Part shown: positions 1 through 8,121 of the stretch, piece after piece | How positions within the stretch are numbered: position 1 is the stretch's first letter | Layout: each line of letters opens with the position of its first letter | Source: Acidobacteriota bacterium | Lineage (GTDB): Bacteria > Acidobacteriota > Vicinamibacteria > Vicinamibacterales > UBA823 | Direction: 5' to 3' | DNA length: 64,000 nt | Assembly: GCA_002730735.1 (NCBI GenBank) | Contig: PCAU01000003.1 | Location: forward strand, 13,728-77,727 | Translations under genes and position numbers: made by a program | The notes under the pieces: generated by a model | The model's input: the letters and a program-made list of their open reading frames with translations, nothing else | What the model was told of the DNA's origin: nothing | The model's database searches: none

Positions 1-327
1 CCGCTCCACCGCCTGGCGCCACAAAATTCGTCCGCTCTGCCGATCTAAGGATGTGGTAATTAACTGGTCATTCTCAAACGCCGTAAGAAGCAGGCGGTCT
101 CCACTAATTACCGGTGAAGAGAAGCCGGGTGCCACTGTGGTCTTCCAGACAACATTAGTCTCTGGTCCGAAGTCTTGCGGCAGCCCGGTGGCCTCAATCA
201 CACCAGAGCCGTTTGGGCCGCGGAACCGATTCCAGGTATCCCCAACCGCTTCGGGTTTTGTCGCAGCCACGCCTATGACCACGACCGCAAACAGACAGGT
301 CACCGCTCTAGCCCTCAATCGTGCCAT
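1..327 (-). CDS. PQQ-like beta-propeller protein (N-terminal 109 residues, cut by window edge)
   Basis: The first 109 codons of a gene that runs off the left edge. After a short basic N-terminus and a hydrophobic signal sequence (about residues 8-22) comes a WNRFRGPNGSGV segment, then VVWKTTVAPGFSSPVISGDRL and a second blade with LDRQSGRILW. This is the usual opening of secreted PQQ-like (BamB-type) beta-propellers, where each blade carries a G-x-x-x-W docking motif. Start: an ATG at 327 lies 8 nt after GGGAG; an in-frame ATG at 333 sits too close to that site. It lies 70 bp downstream of the flavoenzyme at 398-1738 on the same strand and may be co-transcribed with it. Many such proteins have no bound PQQ, so enzymatic activity cannot be claimed from this fragment. 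Confidence 0.8.
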   Translation of the reverse strand, partial: MARLRARAVTCLFAVVVIGVAATKPEAVGDTWNRFRGPNGSGVIEATGLPQDFGPETNVVWKTTVAPGFSSPVISGDRLLLTAFENDQLITTSLDRQSGRILWRQAVER

Positions 328-397
328 CAGCATCACTCCCTTTTGCCTTCCCGCATCCATAGAAAGAGGTCGTAACCACCAAAACCTAGGCAGCTTA

Positions 398-1738
398 TTA
401 TGCCAGACGTCCTGTAAATCGTTGCAGCCCGAACAAAGGTTCAACGGCTCTCTCCCGAAAAACCATCTCAGCCGCCCACTCCCCAATTACCGGTGCGTGC
501 TTAAATCCATGGCCTGAACCACCGCCAATAAGCCACACATTCTCCGCTACAGGATGTCGATCTATTACAAAATTGCGATCGTCACTATTTTCGTATTGAC
601 ACACTCTCATCGAGAGCAGTGGTGCGTCCTTCATGCCTGGAAACCGAAGAGCCAGATACTCCCGATGAAAGGCCATCAGATCCGCTGTCGGAACGCGTTC
701 TTCAGTAGTCGGATCAATAATCCTTACTCTTGGAGGGCCACCTTCGACTAACAATCCTCGAAAGTCACCATCTGGAACAACAGCAGCACTTGGACTTCGA
801 GTGCCGTCTATGCAAATCGGTAAGTGTTGGTCATCATACCGATGATCATTAACTGGTGTTCCAAAGAAGAACGCCTCAGCGCGAGACGGCCGGATCCGGA
901 TCGTTCCCGGAAACAACTGACCAAGCCAGGGTCCACACGCAAAGATATATTGGTCAGCGGACAGTCGAGAGCCGTCAGATAAACTGAGGCTGTCGAGTCC
1001 ACTACCATCTATCTCAGGGGCTTTGACAGATACCTGCCGATACTCTCCTCCCTCTTCAAGAAAACCTCTGAAGAGTTCCTGACACGCCAGTCGTGACCGC
1101 AAATATCCGCTGTCAACATCGAGCAATCCCCACGACACCCCTTCTAGATTAATTTGCGGGTAACGACGCTCTAAATCCTGCAGTGAAAGTTCCTCTACAG
1201 CAGTTCCCCGCTTACGCATATACGCAAGAGCTTCCCTGCCATCTTGGGCATCCTCGGGTTGAAGAGTCAGTGATCCACAGGGAAAATACAATTGTCGGTT
1301 CCAGCGTTTTTCATGTTCACGCCACAGCTGAAGAGCGCGCGTGATCATGTCCATGTAGAGAGGTCGGTAGACCTCCTTATTCGAACCCGTGCTGCCCACA
1401 GCGTACAGTTGACTGTGAATCATTCGCCGTTCACAGCCAGAACTGGCGCGAGCGTTTCCAGGTCCCCAAGTATCGAGCAAAGTGACTTTTGCACCTTTCC
1501 TGAGCAAGCTCAATGCTGTCCAGCCGCCAAACCCACCAGCCCCAATCACAGCAATGTGTGACTGCTGGTAACGGTTTCGAGTCTTCTCATCCGTTAGTGA
1601 GGCATTCAATGTTGCCGCATCACCGGCCAACTGATAGCCAATCACCGAAGCCGCTGTGGCCTTTAACACCGACCTCCTAGTCATAGAATTGGAATTCGAG
1701 GATCTTGCGATTCTCTCAACTTGTTTCTGTTTCTTCAT
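398..1738 (-). CDS. Tat-exported FAD-dependent amine oxidase, sarcosine oxidase-like (DAO family)
   Basis: 446 residues. A twin-arginine signal (TRRSVLKATAA, about residues 20-30) precedes a Rossmann FAD motif VIGAGGFGGWTALSLL (64-79) and the DAO fold. The C-terminus has RVCQYENSDDRNFVIDRHP and IGGGSGHGFKHAP, which match monomeric sarcosine oxidase / N-methyltryptophan oxidase, where the corresponding Cys carries covalent FAD; here it is Cys380. The likely reaction is oxidative demethylation or deamination of a secondary amine or N-methyl amino acid, giving H2O2. Family members are normally cytoplasmic, so the Tat signal is unusual. Start at 1738 follows GAGAG by about 8 nt; a second Met at residue 19 would still keep the Tat motif. 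It sits between the MalY-like enzyme and the PQQ-like propeller. The exact substrate is not readable. Confidence 0.85.
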   Translation of the reverse strand: MKKQKQVERIARSSNSNSMTRRSVLKATAASVIGYQLAGDAATLNASLTDEKTRNRYQQSHIAVIGAGGFGGWTALSLLRKGAKVTLLDTWGPGNARASSGCERRMIHSQLYAVGSTGSNKEVYRPLYMDMITRALQLWREHEKRWNRQLYFPCGSLTLQPEDAQDGREALAYMRKRGTAVEELSLQDLERRYPQINLEGVSWGLLDVDSGYLRSRLACQELFRGFLEEGGEYRQVSVKAPEIDGSGLDSLSLSDGSRLSADQYIFACGPWLGQLFPGTIRIRPSRAEAFFFGTPVNDHRYDDQHLPICIDGTRSPSAAVVPDGDFRGLLVEGGPPRVRIIDPTTEERVPTADLMAFHREYLALRFPGMKDAPLLSMRVCQYENSDDRNFVIDRHPVAENVWLIGGGSGHGFKHAPVIGEWAAEMVFRERAVEPLFGLQRFTGRLA

Positions 1739-1794
1739 GTTTGGCTCTCACATACCACGAGTGATACCACCATCTATACAAACGTGCTGACCAG

Positions 1795-1830
1795 AAAAAA
1801 GGGTCCAGCCCTATTATCAGAGCCGGACCC
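1795..1830 (-). terminator. Rho-independent terminator of the MalY/PatB-like gene
   Basis: On the minus strand a GGGTCC(GGC)...(GCT)GGACCC hairpin (arms 1825-1830 and 1801-1806, inner GC pairs after a one-base mismatch) is followed directly by six T residues (the A run at 1795-1800 on the plus strand). It lies 27 bp past the stop codon at 1857 and separates this gene from the flavoenzyme downstream. Confidence 0.8.
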
Positions 1831-1856
1831 GATTTAACCGAAGTATTCTGACAAGC

Positions 1857-3227
1857 CTACAGGTCGTTGAGCGCAGCAGCCATGTTATCAAGCGCCAGCT
1901 TGAGAATTTTACGAGAGGTGGCTACGTTCATCCGCATGTGATTCTCACCTCCTGGCCCGTAGGACGACCCGGCATTCAACTGGACCTTCGCGTTGTCGAT
2001 GAACCAATTCCCCACGATCGCTTCCGCCGTCACTGGTCGTCCCGTTTCACTATTCGCCGTAGCCTCCTCGGCTAAACGCTTCGCATCAAGGCGCTCAGCT
2101 ACTCCGCCAATATCAATCCACGCCAAGTAGGTACCCTCCGCCTTCGTATATTCAACCCCTGGCAGGTTCTCTCGAATATATCGCTCAGCGAAGTCCTGGT
2201 TTCCGTCAATGTAGACGTTCACCTGGTCCAACCAGTCTGCACCTTCATCAGTCAGAGCGGCCTGGTTAGCCACTACCCCCAACGTATTGGTGTTCGCCCG
2301 ATGCTGCGCACGTATCAGTTCCATATATTCGGGATTCGTGGAAAAGAACCAGGCAACCTTCATAGCCGCGAGGCTAAAGGTCTTACTTGCAGCTTTGAAG
2401 GTCACGCTGTTGTCCACGACCTCTTTGTCAGGCAAGCTTGCAAATGGCGTGTACTTCTGCCCTTTCATAACGAAATCACAATGAATTTCGTCAGACAGGA
2501 CCACCACCCGATGCTCAAGACACATCCGTCCCAACCGCAACAAATCCTCTTCCGACCAGCAGTTACCCGTCGGGTTCTGTGGATTGCAAAGGATCATCGC
2601 GTCGGTGTCGTGACTCATCCGAGATTCAAGGTCATCAAAATCCATCCGGTAGTGACCGTTTTCCACAATCATCGGACTATTTTCTGCAATGGTCCGACTC
2701 CACCGGAGGTCTCCATAAAACCCGCTATACACGGCCGTCCCCAAAAGCACTTTACTTCCGGCTGGTGCGAGTGCGTTCAACGCCGCGATCAGCGCCGGGT
2801 GAACGCCGTCGGAGAGGGTGATTGATTCGGGGTCTACTTCGAGCCCGTAACGATCCTTATTCCAGTCAGCAATCTGCTGATAGAAACTCCGAGGCGTGCT
2901 CATGTAGCCCCAGTTTTCATGCTTGCAACGTTCCGCCAACCCACGAGTGATACAGGGAGCAGCGCGGAAGTCCATATCCGCGATCCCCATGCCAACATCA
3001 ATATTCTCACGGCCATACCTTTCGATCGCCGCGTCCCACTTCACAGAATTCCACCCGACCCGGTCGTACACCGTATCGAAGTCGTAGTTGGTGGAACCTG
3101 CCTGGTCCAGCGAATCGGCTCGCACAGGAGTCACCAGCGAAGGCCCCGAGTTGGCAGCGCCAGCGAGCGCAGTGATCCCCGCACCCCTCAGAAACGCTCT
3201 ACGATTTAACCAAAGTCTCTCTGACAT
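1857..3227 (-). CDS. Tat-exported PLP-dependent aminotransferase/lyase, MalY/PatB type
   Basis: 456 residues from the ATG at 3227, which follows GAGGAGCG by about 8 nt; the open frame continues 13 codons upstream but without support. The N-terminus has a twin-arginine signal (NRRAFLRGAGITALAG, about residues 8-23) ending near PVRA. The body is a fold-type I PLP enzyme: DMDF and NWGY segments typical of MalY/PatB, CNPQNPTGN near 214-222, SDEIHCDF near 245-252, and the PLP-binding Lys in ASKTFSLA near 282. MalY/PatB proteins are cysteine-S-conjugate or cystathionine beta-lyases, so C-S cleavage or transamination of an amino acid is expected. Export is odd because PLP must be bound before Tat translocation. 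A strong terminator follows at 1795-1830. The substrate is unknown. Confidence 0.85.
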   Translation of the reverse strand: MSERLWLNRRAFLRGAGITALAGAANSGPSLVTPVRADSLDQAGSTNYDFDTVYDRVGWNSVKWDAAIERYGRENIDVGMGIADMDFRAAPCITRGLAERCKHENWGYMSTPRSFYQQIADWNKDRYGLEVDPESITLSDGVHPALIAALNALAPAGSKVLLGTAVYSGFYGDLRWSRTIAENSPMIVENGHYRMDFDDLESRMSHDTDAMILCNPQNPTGNCWSEEDLLRLGRMCLEHRVVVLSDEIHCDFVMKGQKYTPFASLPDKEVVDNSVTFKAASKTFSLAAMKVAWFFSTNPEYMELIRAQHRANTNTLGVVANQAALTDEGADWLDQVNVYIDGNQDFAERYIRENLPGVEYTKAEGTYLAWIDIGGVAERLDAKRLAEEATANSETGRPVTAEAIVGNWFIDNAKVQLNAGSSYGPGGENHMRMNVATSRKILKLALDNMAAALNDL

Positions 3228-3484
3228 CCGTGCGCTCCTCGCTTGTTCTAAGTCCCCAATTACCAACCGAGTATCAGGGTAATACTACACTAGGAGAGCG
3301 CTTAGCCGGAACCCGGTGCCCTAATTTCAAGGGTTGCGTCCCTCCCTAAGACTAGAGCAGCACTACAGGCCAGAATCCGTGCTGCTTGCGAGGGCGAGGG
3401 CAGAATGCCCAACCCCGCCCTTTATTCGATCGCCGCCTTCGCATTGCCAAATCCCTGTTTGGCGAGGCTGGGCTACAATTGGCC

Positions 3485-4582
3485 GTGGCCAAGCCCCTAA
3501 CCGATCTCAGAGCAGAATTGGCCGACCTGGACCGGCAGATTCTGACGCTCGTCGCCGCACGGCAGCGCCTTTCACTCACGATCGGTTCCAAAAAACGTGC
3601 GGCCGGACTCCCCCTCCGCGACTACCGTCAAGAAAAAGCCGTTATTAATCGGTCCCGAGCGACAGCCGCCGAGCTCGGCTTCGCACCAGAACTTGCCGAA
3701 CAGCTAGTCTTGTCACTGATCCGCTCGTCGTTGACGGTTCAAGAGCATGATGAGGTGGTGACCCAAGCCAGTGGCGAGGGACAACGCGCCCTCGTGATCG
3801 GCGGCGCTGGAAAAATGGGACGCTGGTTTGTTAGGTTCCTAGACTCCCAGGGATTCCAAGTAGACGTAGCTGATCCCGCAGGCAAGGTCGAAGGCCATGC
3901 ACACTGCGCTAATTGGGAATCTCTCGACCTCAACCACGACATCATCGTGGTAGCGGCGCCGTTACGCGCCTCCAACGTCATCCTCCTAGGATTAGCCGAA
4001 CGATCACCAAATGGGATCGTTTTTGACATCGGCTCGCTAAAGAGCCCCGTACGTCCAGGACTTACTGCGCTTGCACAAGCAGGCATACGTGTCACGTCGA
4101 TCCACCCGATGTTCGGACCAGACACACAACTGTTGTCTGGCCGCCATGTAATCTTCATCGACGCGGGCGTATCAGAAGCCACCACGGCAGCGGAAGACCT
4201 CTTTAATTCGACGATGGCGGTTCGCGTCAGTATGGATTTAGAGAGTCACGACCGCCTGATCACTTGGGTTCTTGGTTTGGCTCATGCTACCAACATCGCG
4301 TTCATGACAGCGCTTGTCAAAAGCGGTGAGGCAGCACCAACCTTGGCTGAGCTTTCGAGCACAACGTTTGATGAACAACTGCAGGTCGCCAGCCGCGTTG
4401 TTCATGACAGTCCACAGCTATACTTCGAAATCCAATCTCTCAATGACTTTAGGATGGAGTCGCTCGATGCTCTCGAATCAGCAGTTGGACGTTTTCGTAA
4501 CATCGTGGAGACCGGTGATGAAATGGCTTTTCAAGAACTGATGGAAGACGGCAGACGATACCTCGAAAAGCGATTACTGTAG
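3485..4582 (+). CDS. tyrA: Chorismate mutase / prephenate dehydrogenase (bifunctional TyrA)
   Basis: 365 residues from a GTG at 3485. An open frame begins at 3386, but the GTG start reproduces the N-terminus expected of E. coli TyrA (short lead, then [20 protein letters not shown]). Residues 1-90 form an AroQ-type chorismate mutase with the conserved R, D, K ([17 protein letters not shown]) and later basic residues. A linker leads to a Rossmann NAD site [14 protein letters not shown] near residue 102, followed by the prephenate dehydrogenase domain with SIHPMFGPD. The enzyme turns chorismate into prephenate and then 4-hydroxyphenylpyruvate for tyrosine synthesis in the cytoplasm. The sequence TACAAT ends 5 nt before the GTG and no Shine-Dalgarno is seen, so the mRNA may be leaderless. 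No other aromatic pathway genes are adjacent. Confidence 0.9.
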   Translation: MAKPLTDLRAELADLDRQILTLVAARQRLSLTIGSKKRAAGLPLRDYRQEKAVINRSRATAAELGFAPELAEQLVLSLIRSSLTVQEHDEVVTQASGEGQRALVIGGAGKMGRWFVRFLDSQGFQVDVADPAGKVEGHAHCANWESLDLNHDIIVVAAPLRASNVILLGLAERSPNGIVFDIGSLKSPVRPGLTALAQAGIRVTSIHPMFGPDTQLLSGRHVIFIDAGVSEATTAAEDLFNSTMAVRVSMDLESHDRLITWVLGLAHATNIAFMTALVKSGEAAPTLAELSSTTFDEQLQVASRVVHDSPQLYFEIQSLNDFRMESLDALESAVGRFRNIVETGDEMAFQELMEDGRRYLEKRLL

Positions 4583-4633
4583 CGAGTAGCTAGGTCCACG
4601 TCATCCATTTAGCCACATGAAAGGAGAGCGCTG

Positions 4634-5419
4634 ATGAAGATTCTCTGTCGGGGGCTGCTCGTTAGCATCTTGTGGACAGGTGTAGGCTTCGCCACTGCTG
4701 GCCTACTGGGCGATTTTGATGGCCAACAGTCGGTTGCGTCCTTGCGCGACGCACCTAATCCCCGCATGCCGAGTCAACGGACCCAGGAGGAGTACCCGCA
4801 TGCGTTTCCTCGCGACGGGGCCAGCAAGATTATTGAAAACAATAGAGTCATCGTTTGGGATGCCACATGGCTGAATGACGCACCTCAGCCCTATCATCGA
4901 CATCGCTATGACCTTACCGGCGTCTTCCTCCGGTGGGGCCCGCTCAAAGTGACTAGGCTCGACGGTACTTTTTCGGCAAGCCAGGAACCGTTCGAGGTTC
5001 CTTGGGTCTTCTTCCAACCAAAGGGCGTCACTCACAAAGAAGAGGGGATCGGGCCTCCAGAACGGCACGCCGTTATGATCGACATCAAGGACTCTACGAG
5101 TTCGTCTCGCGAGACAATCCCGGACCTTCCTGAAGCGTTCCCCCGTGAGGGCACCGAAGAAGTGTTGGACCGTCCTCGAGTCGCAGTCTGGGATGTCAAC
5201 TCGCCAACCGGCTGGGCAGCACCTCTCCATGTGCATCCCCGAGATACCGTCGTGGTCTTTCTCCAAGGTGGAACTATTCGCACGCAACAGACGGATGGCA
5301 CGGAAGAATCCATCAGCCATGCGTACAAAGACGTGAGATTTATACCGGCCGGCACGACACACATGTCATCGGTGACGAGTGGAGCACCTCGGGCGATGTT
5401 CTACGAGTTAAGGAACTGA
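4634..5419 (+). CDS. Secreted bicupin protein of unknown function
   Basis: 261 residues with a signal peptide (about 1-24) and two cupin-like halves that are clearly duplicates. Half one has AFPRDGASKIIENNRVIVWD and PYHRHRYD; half two has AFPREGTEEVLDRPRVAVWD and PLHVHPRD, and both end in a PxGxTH motif (PKGVTHK, PAGTTHM). The His pairs could bind a metal. Start at 4634 has AAAGGAGAGCGCTG just upstream. It is followed after 51 bp by another cupin gene on the same strand. Cupins cover many activities (dioxygenases, isomerases, sensors), so only a periplasmic metal-binding barrel can be inferred. Confidence 0.7.
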   Translation: MKILCRGLLVSILWTGVGFATAGLLGDFDGQQSVASLRDAPNPRMPSQRTQEEYPHAFPRDGASKIIENNRVIVWDATWLNDAPQPYHRHRYDLTGVFLRWGPLKVTRLDGTFSASQEPFEVPWVFFQPKGVTHKEEGIGPPERHAVMIDIKDSTSSSRETIPDLPEAFPREGTEEVLDRPRVAVWDVNSPTGWAAPLHVHPRDTVVVFLQGGTIRTQQTDGTEESISHAYKDVRFIPAGTTHMSSVTSGAPRAMFYELRN

Positions 5420-5470
5420 CAAAACCACGATGTAGAGCGATGAAGTCAGTCACATCGCAAGGAGATCATC

Positions 5471-5986
5471 ATGCTAAGAACCGGAGTGTTCGCTATGCTG
5501 CTCGGGTTGACCGCCACCCAATCACCCCCTAGCTCGACCGTATACGTCAGCGCTGATGATATTGCCGCAACGATGGCCGCAGCGCCGGAGGGTCGGGTCA
5601 GCGACCAATCCATTAGGATGATTGATGCAGGTGGCTACAACGTGGGGATCGGTCTAGTGCGCCGTCCCTCAACGCAGCCGGGTGGTGCGATTCAGCACCA
5701 CAACCAGACTGAGGTGTATTACGTTGTCGAGGGAACCGGCACGCTCATCACCGGCGGCACTTTGGTTGACGGGCAACCGCTAGACCCCGACGGTGATACC
5801 GTCAAGAACCTCACAGGACCAAGCTCGGTCGGACCACGTATTCAGGGCGGTGAGAGCCAGAGGATCGGCAAAGATGACATGCTTATTATTCCAGCCGGCA
5901 CCGCCCACGGGTTCAGCGACATCGAGGAAGACATCGCCTATTTAGTCATTAGGGTCGACCCGGACCAACTAGTTCAGCTGAAGTGA
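5471..5986 (+). CDS. Secreted single-domain cupin
   Basis: 171 residues, with a short hydrophobic signal at residues 3-17 and AAGGAGATCATC before the ATG. The cupin motifs are clear: QHHNQTEVYYVVEGTGTLITGG (motif 1, metal-binding His and Glu) and DDMLIIPAGTAHGFSDI (motif 2, with the final His). It follows the bicupin gene closely and ends before a strong terminator, so the two probably form one transcript. Substrate and metal are not determinable; a small-molecule oxygenase or isomerase role is possible. Confidence 0.75.
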   Translation: MLRTGVFAMLLGLTATQSPPSSTVYVSADDIAATMAAAPEGRVSDQSIRMIDAGGYNVGIGLVRRPSTQPGGAIQHHNQTEVYYVVEGTGTLITGGTLVDGQPLDPDGDTVKNLTGPSSVGPRIQGGESQRIGKDDMLIIPAGTAHGFSDIEEDIAYLVIRVDPDQLVQLK

Positions 5987-5998
5987 CATCACGGCATC

Positions 5999-6031
5999 GG
6001 TTGGCTACCCAGCGGCTAGGCGACCTTTTTT
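5999..6031 (+). terminator. Terminator after the cupin pair
   Basis: An imperfect hairpin (5999-6007 with 6017-6025, one internal mismatch and a G-U pair) is followed by six T residues at 6026-6031, just after the cupin stop codon. Confidence 0.65.
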
Positions 6032-6146
6032 CTCTGTTGCGGTAGAGCCTCAATAAAAGGGCTATCGCACGTGACCGTCAGTTTGGATCGAGACATGCAC
6101 GTTTTTGTACCCACCGACTTAGGCCGCCTGGGTCGGCTCAAGAAAC

Positions 6147-6175
6147 TTGCTGTCTAGACGTTAAGTCCTTACAAT
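6147..6175 (+). promoter_or_regulatory. Sigma-70-like promoter of the NHL lipoprotein gene
   Basis: TTGCTG (6147-6152) and TACAAT (6170-6175) are separated by 17 bp, about 70 bp upstream of the start codon at 6245. Matches to consensus are 4/6 and 5/6. Confidence 0.55.
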
Positions 6176-6244
6176 TGGCCCTTATTTCAGACACAGCAGG
6201 TAAGCGTTGCCCTTAGGGGTAGTCACTTATCAACGGGGAGAACG

Positions 6245-7456
6245 ATGGGATACGCAAAGAGGAACCTTCTTGTTGGCGCGTCGTTGGCGGTAGTCCTGAT
6301 CGTAATGGGGTGTGGACAGGCAGTACTGGACGAAACCACTGAGACCACCGCAACCACCGAGGCACAAGGCCCCGTAGCACCGATGTTCGAGGTCGACCCG
6401 CTATGGCCGAAGCCGCTACCAAATCACTGGATTCTCGGATCGACGATTGGTGTAACGGTAGACGATCAGGACCATGTCTGGGTCGTTCATCGCGGAGCCA
6501 TGTCGATGAATGCGCGCAACGAAACACCTGTCGTTAATGACCCGCCAATCGCCGAAGAGTGCTGTGTGCCCGCTCCGCCGGTGCTGGAATTTGACCAGGC
6601 CGGTAACCTCGTCGGCCATTGGGGTGGCCCGGGCGAGGGCTACGAATGGCCTCAGTCGAACCACGGCATTACCTTCGATCACAAGGGTAACCTCTGGATC
6701 GGTGGGAACGGCGGTGATGATGCCCATGTGTTGAAGTTCACCAGTGATGGGCAATTTCTTCTGCAGGTTGGAAACGCAGGTGGCAATGCGGGCAGTAACG
6801 ACACGGAAAACTTTGGCCGCGTGGCAAAAGTCTTCGTAGATGGTGAAGAGAACGAGGCTTACATAGCTGACGGGTACGGTAACCGGCGTGTCGCGGTTCT
6901 TGATGCCGATACTGGTGCTTTCAAACGCTACTGGGGTGCTTACGGGAATCAGCCCGATGACTCCATCACCTTCCGATACGACCCGAACGCCGAACCACCG
7001 CAACAGTTTGGCAGCCCGGTCCACTGTGCCGAATTGTCCCACGACCGTCTACTCTACGTGTGCGACCGTTCAAACGACCGAATCCAAGTGTTTGAACCAG
7101 ATGGCACCTTTCTCCGGGAAGCATTCATTGCTGAGCAGACGCTGGGCTCCGGCTCGGTCTGGGATATTGCTTTTTCAAAGGATGCGGACCAAACCTACAT
7201 CTATGTTGCCGACGGTATTAACGAAAAGGTTCATGTCGTCCAACGCGACACGCTTGAGGTACTCACCAGCTTCGGTGACGGTGGACGCCAGCCCAGTCAG
7301 TTCTTCGGTGTGCATAGTATCGCCACCGATTCGCAGGGCAACGTCTACACAACGGAAACCTACGAAGGGAAACGGGTTCAGCGCTTCGTTTACAAGGGGA
7401 TGGGTCCAATCACTGCGCAAGATCAAGGAGCTGTCTGGCCGAGCGTTTCACAGTAA
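6245..7456 (+). CDS. NHL-repeat beta-propeller lipoprotein
   Basis: 403 residues. The N-terminus is a lipoprotein signal ending in VMGC (Cys at about residue 23), followed by a Thr/Glu-rich linker. The body is a six-bladed NHL-type propeller with repeated segments such as GITFDHKGNLWIGGNG, AYIADGYGNRRVAVLD, LLYVCDRSNDRIQVFEPDG and SIATDSQGNVYTTETYEGKRVQRF. The family resembles the lyase domain of peptidylglycine amidating enzymes, but many bacterial members are binding or scaffolding proteins. GGGGAGAACG precedes the ATG and a promoter is visible at 6147-6175, so it appears to be its own transcription unit. It would face the periplasm or cell surface. Confidence 0.8.
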   Translation: MGYAKRNLLVGASLAVVLIVMGCGQAVLDETTETTATTEAQGPVAPMFEVDPLWPKPLPNHWILGSTIGVTVDDQDHVWVVHRGAMSMNARNETPVVNDPPIAEECCVPAPPVLEFDQAGNLVGHWGGPGEGYEWPQSNHGITFDHKGNLWIGGNGGDDAHVLKFTSDGQFLLQVGNAGGNAGSNDTENFGRVAKVFVDGEENEAYIADGYGNRRVAVLDADTGAFKRYWGAYGNQPDDSITFRYDPNAEPPQQFGSPVHCAELSHDRLLYVCDRSNDRIQVFEPDGTFLREAFIAEQTLGSGSVWDIAFSKDADQTYIYVADGINEKVHVVQRDTLEVLTSFGDGGRQPSQFFGVHSIATDSQGNVYTTETYEGKRVQRFVYKGMGPITAQDQGAVWPSVSQ

Positions 7457-7611
7457 AACACGCTACGGTGCGCGCAGTCTGAAGGCAGTGCAGGAAATCT
7501 ACTTCACCGCAACGTCGTTCCCGCTCCAGGCGTTGCCCGTAGATTAAACAGCTCGCGACACGACCCAGTTGGACGTCTGGAAGGTCCGTGCGTTGTGGGA
7601 GTGCGCCAGAC

Positions 7612-8121
7612 TTACGTGCCGTCGTCAAGTAGGTACTCGATAGAGGCCGTCATCATTTCAAAGCGCTCAGGCAGAAACCCCTCGATCCTCAGTCGCAGAC
7701 GGCCAGAGCGATCGATGAGGATACTCGTGGGGAACACGATGACGCTATAGCGCTCGGCCAAACCGTCGTCGAGCAATACTGGGTAGCTCATCCCGAACGC
7801 TTCAACGAAAGGCGGCAGGGTTTTGGGCTCATCGCCATAATCAGCACCAAGGATGACCAACCCACGATTCCGCCACTGCCGATCCAATGCGACCAGTTCA
7901 GGGATTTCCTCCCGGCAGCTTATACACCACACTCCCCAGAAGTTGATCAGCACGACCTTACCGGTCAGGTCCGAAAGACGGACGATGTTTCCGTCCAGGT
8001 CCACCCCCTCGAATTCGATCGCCGGCTCGTTTATAAGGTCGGCAGACCCGCCTTCCTCCTGCGCTGACGCAGACACGACCAAGCCGCACAAGACCAAACA
8101 CAGCGTCCCGAGCGTCTTCAC
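7612..8121 (-). CDS. TlpA/ResA-like periplasmic thioredoxin
   Basis: 169 residues with a cleavable signal (about 1-20, ending ASAQ) and a thioredoxin fold of the AhpC-TSA/redoxin type. The active site is WGVWCISC (Cys66, Cys69), followed by REEIPELVALDRQW. A cis-proline is expected in VIVFPTSILIDRSG, where the P is present. It should reduce disulfides or mature cytochromes in the periplasm. The GTG start overlaps the stop codon of the BNR protein by 4 nt (GTGA), so the two are translationally coupled, with the MATE gene upstream in the same minus-strand unit. Confidence 0.85.
   Translation of the reverse strand: MKTLGTLCLVLCGLVVSASAQEEGGSADLINEPAIEFEGVDLDGNIVRLSDLTGKVVLINFWGVWCISCREEIPELVALDRQWRNRGLVILGADYGDEPKTLPPFVEAFGMSYPVLLDDGLAERYSVIVFPTSILIDRSGRLRLRIEGFLPERFEMMTASIEYLLDDGT

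Noticed and set aside
53-517. 154-residue plus-strand open frame at the left edge
   Set aside because: It is antisense to the PQQ-like propeller gene and the end of the flavoenzyme, both of which have clear motifs.
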